This document shows, one piece after another, positions 56,545 through 64,000 of a DNA stretch of 64,000 nt (position 1 is its first letter; each line of letters opens with the position of its first letter). Origin of the DNA: Paraphysomonas bandaiensis. Taxonomy: Eukaryota; Chrysophyceae. The notes under the pieces are model-generated. The model saw only the letters and a program-made list of their open reading frames with translations, did no database searches and had not been told where the DNA came from. The translations under genes were made by a program, and so were the position numbers. The DNA is taken from positions 527,207 to 591,206 of the forward strand of contig CBFFRP010000199.1 in the NCBI GenBank assembly GCA_965644295.1, given 5' to 3'.

Positions 56545-56644
56545 CAGGGATAGGGAAAAATATATATTGCAATACTATTGATTATTGATGGAGTTTTTAA
56601 ACCGGCCCTACAATACTGTTGCAGTATATTGTTCCCTATCCCTG
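56545..56644. mobile_element. 100-bp hAT-derived MITE
   Basis: Ends CAGGGATAGGGAA and its inverse TTCCCTATCCCTG match the hAT family at 8655, as does the interior (GGAGTTTTTAAACCGGCCCT). The flanks ATGTATAC and ATGTGTAC form an 8-bp target duplication with one mismatch. It has no coding capacity and would need a transposase supplied in trans. Confidence 0.9.
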
Positions 56645-56706
56645 ATGTGTACTGCAATCCAAGGAAAGGGAAAATATATTGCAGTACTATTATAGGAAAG
56701 TCTTAT

Positions 56707-59256
56707 TATTACATGAGAACGGTTGCGTACAGAAACTAGTTTATATCTATAGACTAACTACAGTAATAACTAGATTTGCTAAATACTACTAGTGGCTGGC
56801 AACCGTCTCGGGACTGCTTGTGCATCGCTGCGAGCACCATGGTGCAACCGTCCCTTGTATTGAGGTTAGTCGGGGGGTCTACCTTTGGGCAATGTGTCTG
56901 GCGGGCCTGTGCCAAGGATTATGTGAGGGGTGGATGAGGCGAGATGTATATGAGAGTGTAAGTCGGTGGTGGAGATGGTGCTGGTTGTTGAGGTGGGGTT
57001 TCGGCCACAAGTAAGGAGGAGTTGTTTCCGGAGTGGTTGCGCTTGCCTCTGTCAGGTCTGGACTCTTGCAGAGAGTGTAGTTCTTGGGGTGGATGTCGCC
57101 TGGAGTAGTTGGAGTATTTTTGGTGTCGGGTGAGTATCCTGGGACTGGCGTTGCTGTGAATGTGTCGTGACCGGTGTCGCCGGTGCCGTGTCTACGTTGT
57201 GGTGTCTGTGTCCCCTATTGCGAATCATGCGGAGCCCTCCATCATATAGGGGGAGTAGGATAGAGGGGATGGCTTTTTCGAGGGCGTGGAACTGATGTTC
57301 GAGCAGTGAGCTGGATATGTGGCGTCCGAATGCGCAGTAATATGGCCGGTCCAGTAGCGCTCAACCTGGGGGGTGGTTGGGTTCCATGCGTCTTTGGCTA
57401 GTTTGGTTATGGCGGTGTAAAACCAGGGATGGGGGAGCGTGCGTGTGCGAAGTTTGTCAAGCTTATTGTGGTGTGCTTGGTGGACATCTTCTCGTATATG
57501 AATGATGTCAGGATGAGTGCAGGTGAGAAGCATGTGCGCCATGTTGTCTGTGGGGTGTGCACAATCTGTGCATGTGGAAGCCGTTGTGCGATCATGTCCG
57601 GATTTTCCTTTGGCTCGGTTTCTTCCCATTGCGAAGGATTTGTCCCATACGTATGCCGTCTCGCCTATACGCTCTGCGTGGGAGATGTAGTGTTTGGAGG
57701 AATTATGGGTACGGAGGGGGTGGAGCTTGTGTGGGAGCCTTGTTCCGCTGCGTGTCCAATACTGCGGGTCTCGCTGCGTTTGTGCAGCATACATGCTATC
57801 TCGTCGGAGGGTGTATTGATGGAGGTCCCACTGGTGGTGGAGATCTGTGACGTCTCCTAATAGCATGGGACCGAGGTCTGTGAGGAGGAGTGTATCGTAT
57901 CTTCGCCAGTGCCATTGACCCGTGGTGAAGAATTCATCTCTAGTATGTGCGTAGCGTCAGTTGTGACAACACTGTAGTTGGAGGCTCCGAGCACTCTGTC
58001 TAGTGTCTTCCAATCGCCGCTGGCGGCGGCGTCAGCTATATGAATGCCGTGGTCAGTGTAGGTCCAGTTGCTTTGATCTTGTGTTCTACGTTCGGGGGCG
58101 CGTCCATTTTATTGGGCGCTGTTTAAGAGCTGTGGAGGCGAGGCATTCGTAAAATATTCCCTGGGGCTTTGTTCCGAGGGCGCGCCGTCTGTGTGAGAGG
58201 GCCTCTTTGGTCCGCGTCTGTACCGCCTGACAATCAGTCCAGATTGCCACGGAAGAGTGGAGTACAGTGGAGAATGTCAGTGCTGCTGACATTATTACAA
58301 GGGTTTCGTAGGTGTATGCGTTGAGGCCAGGCGTGGTGAGCTGTGGTGCCGTGAGTTGTAAGATTTTGGTTTGGTTGTGACCCCAGTTGTTCTTGGGCGG
58401 GAGCCATACAATTGCAGCTCCTCCGTCGTGAGAATTGGGCTGTGTGTGGGTGTTGCCGAGTAGGTGAGCAGGGGTGAGGTGTGTGCGTATGAAGGATCCA
58501 TCCGTGAAGATGGCTTTTTGTAAGCGTATTTGTGATCGTTGTACAGTTGTAGCTGTGATTGGACTTTGTCAATAGTAGCTCGGAAGTGTGGCGTAACTGG
58601 GGAGGGAGGCTGTAATCTGATGCCTAGTTGTTGCCCCCATTGTACCAGACTGGTGATGTACGTGTCAACATCTTGGGGGGGTGCTCGTAGCGTTGCAAGA
58701 GCGATGTGGCCGCACTCTTGGGCTGTCCTCCGAGTGTGAGGGCTCGTTGAAGAGTATGCCATTTCTGAGTCTGAGCATGGGTTGAAAATTTTCGCAGTCC
58801 AAGCCCTTTGTATTTCGGAGGAAGGTAGAGATAAGGTCCGTGGGATATCCATGGGGGAGACGGGAGTATTTTCCTAGCGGCCTGCGCGAGTAGTTTGTCT
58901 ATAGCGATGTATTTAGCATATGTCCAGGATGCTTTTTGGTGGCCTTGTATAGTAGGGTCGGGAGTATTTGTGTGTTGAGGACGAGTAGCTTGCAATCAGG
59001 TGTCGCGCATTTGGATCGTAGAACTGCCGTGGATGTGGCTATATGTAGGTGGTGCACCAACTGTGGGAGTCAGTGTCTTTTACTGAGAATGGAAGTTGTA
59101 CGCCGAGATACTTGGTGGAATTGGTGGTTGTTCGGATGGGGATGGGGTGTGGGCACCAGTTCCAGTTTCTTATGATGATGTGTGGGTTTGACTCTAACAT
59201 GGCCGTCACCGCAAATGGGGCTCCCAGGGCAATGCATTCAGTTTTGGGGAGCAGTA
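56707..59256 (-). mobile_element. 5'-truncated LINE (non-LTR retrotransposon) with RNase H
   Basis: On the minus strand, from right to left, are the end of the reverse transcriptase, a linker, an RNase H domain and a C-terminal zinc knuckle, followed by a 3' region whose tail is also found alone at 21267. The DNA is visibly more GC-rich than its surroundings. The 5' end is lost where it meets a hAT relic at about 59256. Confidence 0.88.
57225..59256 (-). pseudogene. LINE pol remnant: RT C-terminus, RNase H, CCHC
   Basis: The RT end shows PKTECIALGAP and STKYLGVQLP, followed by LYLPPKYKGLGLRKF. The RNase H domain (about 58510-58094) keeps its acidic residues in WTD-type contexts: MDGSF-like DGSFIRTH, ETLVIMSAAL and IWTDCQAVQT. 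The C-terminal 213 residues include the knuckle CTDCAHPTDNMAHMLLTC (CX2CX8HX4C). The frame changes several times, for example near 58100 between RNase H and the C-terminal part, so the copy is inactive. The N-terminal endonuclease and most of the RT are missing. Confidence 0.85.
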
Positions 59257-60067
59257 CTATTGTTAGATAGCGCTCCATTGATAGTATTGATGGAGTTTTT
59301 AAACCGACCCACAGCATTACTATTGCAGTATATTTGCAATATTTTAGTATCTTTAATCAGTAAGGAAACACATTCGTATATTCAATTGGTAGTACTTGTC
59401 ATAATAAGGTCACTTGATAATCAAACCCACTACTTCTTAATAAAACTACATATTTCCTCATACTCATCCTCTGAGCCATCATCGGTGACGTCAACATTAC
59501 CAATATCATCCAATATAATTGAAATATGCTTGCATCCGGTCACAACTGTCAATTAGTTTTCAGAAACAACAATATTAATTGAAATATGCTTGCATCCGGT
59601 CACAACTGTCAATTAGCTTTCAAAAACAACAGAATATTAAGTGTAGCAGGATGCATGCGTTAGGTATAATCAGTTTTGCTGCGTTGAACAAGCGTTCACA
59701 CGTTCACACGTTTTGGAATTACATACTCATGACTCGTGCACCTGTACTTAGATATTTCAACTTTCCGTCTTTTAATTTTTTGAGCTGACAGAAGAATTTT
59801 TTCCGCATATAGCCAACTTCAGCTTCATCATCCTCTGTATTGTTGCAACTGTCCAAACGGAGATATATTCTAACAGCATATTTATATATAGATATTTACA
59901 TGGACTTATATTTTGCAGCCTACAGTTAAGATGGCAATCACTATATTGATTGCTATATATTGCAATACTATCGTGAGCTACTTTAACAAAAACAATATTG
60001 ATAGAATATTTGACCTGTCCACCAATCAATATATATTACAGTATCAATATATTGTTACCGAACCCTG
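59257..60067 (-). mobile_element. hAT relic of the 8655 family, inverted and degenerate
   Basis: The reverse complement follows the right half of the 8655 element, including the acidic-tail coding region (around 59455-59500) and GGTCACTTGATAATCAAACC. The far end retains CAATATATTGTTACCGAACC then CTG. The other terminal repeat (about 27 bp) is missing at the LINE junction. A 60-bp segment is tandemly duplicated at 59521-59580 and 59581-59640. Confidence 0.82.
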
Positions 60068-60766
60068 CTGCAATCATCCGGAAGCAAGAGCTTAGTATTA
60101 GCGCTCAAACGCGACCTATATTATACTGAGCACATACCACATACAATCAATGTGTAAAATTAGGCATAGGTTGACAGGGAATAGAAGTCTTACTGTCGAC
60201 GGCAGATATTTTGAGCTAGGTCTTGTATCTTGTATGCAGAGATTGTAAAACTCTGTACTTTCTGATTTTTTAGAATGATGCTAAAATTATGATGTTTTGA
60301 TGATGCAGTTATATCTTATAGATGCTTTATTTTCAGCTTCTTTGCATGTGTCTTCTTCGGTTGATGTAGCAGTCTATTTGTCTCTTCTCAAGCTATATTC
60401 GAATGCTTTCGAATTATAACGGATACTTAAATAATACAGTAGTTGTAAAAAGTATTACCTAAGTTAATGAAAATATATGAATTATGATACTGAAACTGAG
60501 ATAATTGGCTGTAAAAGATAGTGACTTTCTACGGTTGATAATATAGGTTGGTAAATATAGAATTATTGAAGTTGTTTATTCTAATTTCGATACAATAATA
60601 TATATAGAAAAATCATCTACTAGCGACAAATATCAAATAGGCCACAAGTACGAATGTAGGAGATGGTTGTATATACACATTTACAATAAGTGCACGACGC
60701 TTCTCTACTCTTTAGCTCAATCCCTCAATCCTGTCAGTACTACCTAAGGAAGTACAGTACGTACCT
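60068..60766. other. AT-rich spacer before the duplication joint
   Basis: No gene is recognised. It ends GTACGTACC plus a T run, which forms the right-hand breakpoint of the tandem duplication. Confidence 0.6.
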
Positions 60767-61538
60767 TTTTTGCTGTGTGATTATAATCGCGATGGAGATT
60801 CTTATAGGTAAATTGCTCGACTTACTATTTGTCGGCCTAACCGACTTGTAACTAGATCTCCGTGGTCCAACAAATATTTCCCTCCATTAGACGATGGTTT
60901 CTTGCCTTCAGAAAAACTTAGGACAATGGAAATGGAGGCAAACGAATTGTTTGATTCCTATAGAGAACTTTACTTCGAAGGAGGCACATCTTCAGTTTAT
61001 CTGTGGGACCTAGGCGATGGGTTCGCTGGTTGCTTCCTGATTAAGAAAAGTAGTCTAATGCTTTTTCAATAACACATTTAACTATATCTACGTATTCTTA
61101 GATGTGGAGAACAATAGGTTTGTGAACAGCGGCTCGTGGGACTCTATTCACGTAGTAGAGGCAGTAAATACAGCACCGAACAAAGCTACCTACAAACTAA
61201 CGACCACTGTGATGCTTAGTATGAGTGTGGCCAAGGAACAAGTGGGGAACACAAACATGTCGGGATCCCTTACCCGGCAAGTGGAGTCTAGCTGCACATT
61301 GGACAATGCTGAAAACACCCACCTCGCGAATATAGGTCGCCTGATTGAGGAACAGGAGAGCGATATGCGCTCTAATCTGAATGAACTCTACATCCTCAAG
61401 ACCCGGGAGATTGTGAACTCGATTCGGACGAATGCGGATGGCCCTATTCAAAGTGCATCACATGTGGCACATCTGAATGCTGCAGTGACGGGTCATGGAA
61501 AGTCTAGGAAGGTGGATTCCGAAACGGAGGGAGCGTAG
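60767..61538 (+). pseudogene. 5'-truncated copy of the capping protein beta gene
   Basis: It starts inside exon 3 ([13 protein letters not shown]) and keeps the remaining exon-intron structure: exon 3 remainder to 60807, exon 4 60856-61049, exon 5 61102-61538. The first two exons and the promoter are absent, replaced by unrelated AT-rich DNA. The retained part has no frameshift, so it is young; it lacks a proper start and is unlikely to make a working subunit. Confidence 0.88.
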
Positions 61539-61972
61539 ATCTACATGCTCGTCGGTCAACTGAATCTGTTTAACTCAACAGCGCCTTGGGTGCATCGCAC
61601 CGCATGCTAGATATGGAGGTGACACTTTACATAGTTGTGATGATATTCAAGTAATTAATTCAAATTTTACTCTAAGCAACCACTTGCTTGCAAGGTTCAA
61701 CAGGTTGATCCGTATTATGGCACATCATTCGGTGTGTTCACATGTTCACTGCAAAAGCAATCGATGAATAAATTAGCTGCTTTGTTTGGTCATCTGTTAA
61801 TTATCTGTAACTAGTGCATATTAGTGACTAATATGCGATTTGAAATGAGCAGTAGTTGAGAAACTAAGGAGCAGTGACGTCTAGTTACAGAGTATGAATT
61901 ATTGAAATATTTACTTATTTCACTGGTAACTAGATAGAACTATAATTTAATTGAAACAACACTAATGTATAC

Positions 61973-62072
61973 CAGGGATAGGGAAAAATATATATTGCAA
62001 TACTATTGATTATTGATGGAGTTTTTAAACCGGCCCTACAATACTGTTGCAGTATATTGTTCCCTATCCCTG
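61973..62072. mobile_element. hAT-derived MITE, second-copy duplicate
   Basis: Identical in sequence and flanks to the element at 56545-56644; it was copied by the tandem duplication, not by transposition. Confidence 0.88.
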
Positions 62073-62134
62073 ATGTGTACTGCAATCCAAGGAAAGGGAA
62101 AATATATTGCAGTACTATTATAGGAAAGTCTTAT

Positions 62135-64000
62135 TATTACATGAGAACGGTTGCGTACAGAAACTAGTTTATATCTATAGACTAACTACAGTAATAACTA
62201 GATTTGCTAAATACTACTAGTGGCTGGCAACCGTCTCGGGACTGCTTGTGCATCGCTGCGAGCACCATGGTGCAACCGTCCCTTGTATTGAGGTTAGTCG
62301 GGGGGTCTACCTTTGGGCAATGTGTCTGGCGGGCCTGTGCCAAGGATTATGTGAGGGGTGGATGAGGCGAGATGTATATGAGAGTGTAAGTCGGTGGTGG
62401 AGATGGTGCTGGTTGTTGAGGTGGGGTTTCGGCCACAAGTAAGGAGGAGTTGTTTCCGGAGTGGTTGCGCTTGCCTCTGTCAGGTCTGGACTCTTGCAGA
62501 GAGTGTAGTTCTTGGGGTGGATGTCGCCTGGAGTAGTTGGAGTATTTTTGGTGTCGGGTGAGTATCCTGGGACTGGCGTTGCTGTGAATGTGTCGTGACC
62601 GGTGTCGCCGGTGCCGTGTCTACGTTGTGGTGTCTGTGTCCCCTATTGCGAATCATGCGGAGCCCTCCATCATATAGGGGGAGTAGGATAGAGGGGATGG
62701 CTTTTTCGAGGGCGTGGAACTGATGTTCGAGCAGTGAGCTGGATATGTGGCGTCCGAATGCGCAGTAATGTGGCCGGTCCAGTAGCGCTCAACCTGGGGG
62801 GTGGTTGGGTTCCATGCGTCTTTGGCTAGTTTGGTTATGGCGGTGTAAAACCAGGGATGGGGGAGCGTGCGTGTGCGAAGTTTGTCAAGCTTATTGTGGT
62901 GTGCTTGGTGGACATCTTCTCGTATATGAATGATGTCAGGATGAGTGCAGGTGAGAAGCATGTGCGCCATGTTGTCTGTGGGGTGTGCACAATCTGTGCA
63001 TGTGGAAGCCGTTGTGCGATCATGTCCGGATTTTCCTTTGGCTCGGTTTCTTCCCATTGCGAAGGATTTGTCCCATACGTATGCCGTCTCGCCTATACGC
63101 TCTGCGTGGGAGATGTAGTGTTTGGAGGAATTATGGGTACGGAGGGGGTGGAGCTTGTGTGGGAGCCTTGTTCCGCTGCGTGTCCAATACTGCGGGTCTC
63201 GCTGCGTTTGTGCAGCATACATGCTATCTCGTCGGAGGGTGTATTGATGGAGGTCCCACTGGTGGTGGAGATCTGTGACGTCTCCTAATAGCATGGGACC
63301 GAGGTCTGTGAGGAGGAGTGTATCGTATCTTCGCCAGTGCCATTGACCCGTGGTGAAGAATTCATCTCTAGTATGTGCGTAGCGTCAGTTGTGACAACAC
63401 TGTAGTTGGAGGCTCCGAGCACTCTGTCTAGTGTCTTCCAATCGCCGCTGGCGGCGGCGTCAGCTATATGAATGCCGTGGTCAGTGTAGGTCCAGTTGCT
63501 TTGATCTTGTGTTCTACGTTCGGGGGCGCGTCCATTTTATTGGGCGCTGTTTAAGAGCTGTGGAGGCGAGGCATTCGTAAAATATTCCCTGGGGCTTTGT
63601 TCCGAGGGCGCGCCGTCTGTGTGAGAGGGCCTCTTTGGTCCGCGTCTGTACCGCCTGACAATCAGTCCAGATTGCCACGGAAGAGTGGAGTACAGTGGAG
63701 AATGTCAGTGCTGCTGACATTATTACAAGGGTTTCGTAGGTGTATGCGTTGAGGCCAGGCGTGGTGAGCTGTGGTGCCGTGAGTTGTAAGATTTTGGTTT
63801 GGTTGTGACCCCAGTTGTTCTTGGGCGGGAGCCATACAATTGCAGCTCCTCCGTCGTGAGAATTGGGCTGTGTGTGGGTGTTGCCGAGTAGGTGAGCAGG
63901 GGTGAGGTGTGTGCGTATGAAGGATCCATCCGTGAAGATGGCTTTTTGTAAGCGTATTTGTGATCGTTGTACAGTTGTAGCTGTGATTGGACTTTGTCAA
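62135..64000 (-). mobile_element. LINE, duplicate copy, cut by the window end
   Basis: Repeats 56707-58572, with the same zinc-knuckle protein part (63294-62653) and the same RNase H region (from about 63940). The one seen difference, at 62770, is synonymous (His). Confidence 0.86.

Larger units (their letters stand above)
55339..60766. repeat. first unit of a 5,428-bp direct tandem duplication
   Basis: Every position compared from 55339 recurs 5,428 bases later, to the window end at 64000. The next copy begins at 60767, directly after this unit, so the arrangement is a simple tandem duplication. The only difference I noticed is A at 57342 versus G at 62770. Breakpoints share a run of five T. 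Confidence 0.9.
60767..64000. repeat. second unit of the tandem duplication, truncated by the window edge
   Basis: It repeats 55339-58572, including the capping protein 3' exons, the MITE and the LINE. By the period it should continue to about 66194. Confidence 0.9.

Noticed and set aside
57429-57860. Plus-strand Cys-rich ORFs of 97-143 codons (and their duplicates at 62857)
   Set aside because: They are opposite the LINE zinc-knuckle region; the GC-rich element gives long chance frames.

Overview
The window is nuclear DNA of a eukaryote, most likely a unicellular protist or alga. Most genes are split by very short GT-AG introns, which I placed by joining reading frames so that known protein families read through; nearly all are about 36-85 nt. 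There are no operons. Spacers are AT-rich and carry microsatellites. A dynamin-family FZL/mitofusin-like GTPase with a transit-like N-terminus and a glycine-betaine-type N-methyltransferase are compatible with an algal (for example stramenopile-like) host. That placement is inference; nothing here fixes the lineage.

Layout. 1-3480: the 3' part of a Ty1/copia retrotransposon, inserted in a dispersed repeat I call R1. 4.2-5.4 kb: a foldback element and a tentative gene. 5.9-7.8 kb: a head-to-head pair, an unknown MGGAIS protein and a Rab-like GTPase without a prenylation cysteine. 8.65-9.98 kb: an internally deleted hAT transposon with a perfect 8-bp target duplication. 10.3-12.0 kb: a calpain-like protease. 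13.3-14.1 kb: a four-helix membrane protein. 14.6-16.6 kb: the FZL-like GTPase. 17.5-19.8 kb: an M14 zinc carboxypeptidase with at least ten exons. 20.1-21.1 kb: a GT25-like glycosyltransferase. 21.7-23.8 kb: a RETSAT/CRTISO-type oxidoreductase. 24.3-25.7 kb: DRG2. 26-32.5 kb: R1 repeats, an LRR pseudogene, an unknown gene and a second hAT family. 32.7-37.8 kb: a secreted LRR protein, a family-16-type methyltransferase and a basic nuclear-like protein. 39.3-45.1 kb: an EDRF1-like protein and a secreted EF-hand protein. 46.4-48.1 kb: a Mediator 11-like protein and the sarcosine/dimethylglycine methyltransferase-like gene. 48.9-54.6 kb: a large LRR protein, a D-2-hydroxyacid dehydrogenase and a coiled-coil protein.

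55.1-64.0 kb: the F-actin capping protein beta gene, followed by a direct tandem duplication with a 5,428-bp period. The left breakpoint lies inside exon 3 of the capping protein gene. The unit also holds a 100-bp hAT-derived MITE, a 5'-truncated LINE and a hAT relic. The second copy runs off the window and is almost identical to the first, so it is either very recent or an assembly artefact.

The genes look like unrelated housekeeping and signalling genes and do not form one pathway. The most informative structure is the transposon record: two hAT families with target duplications, a MITE derivative, a LINE with an orphan 3' tail, copia nested in R1, and a palindromic R1 pair. I did not find a clear new defence or biosynthetic system.
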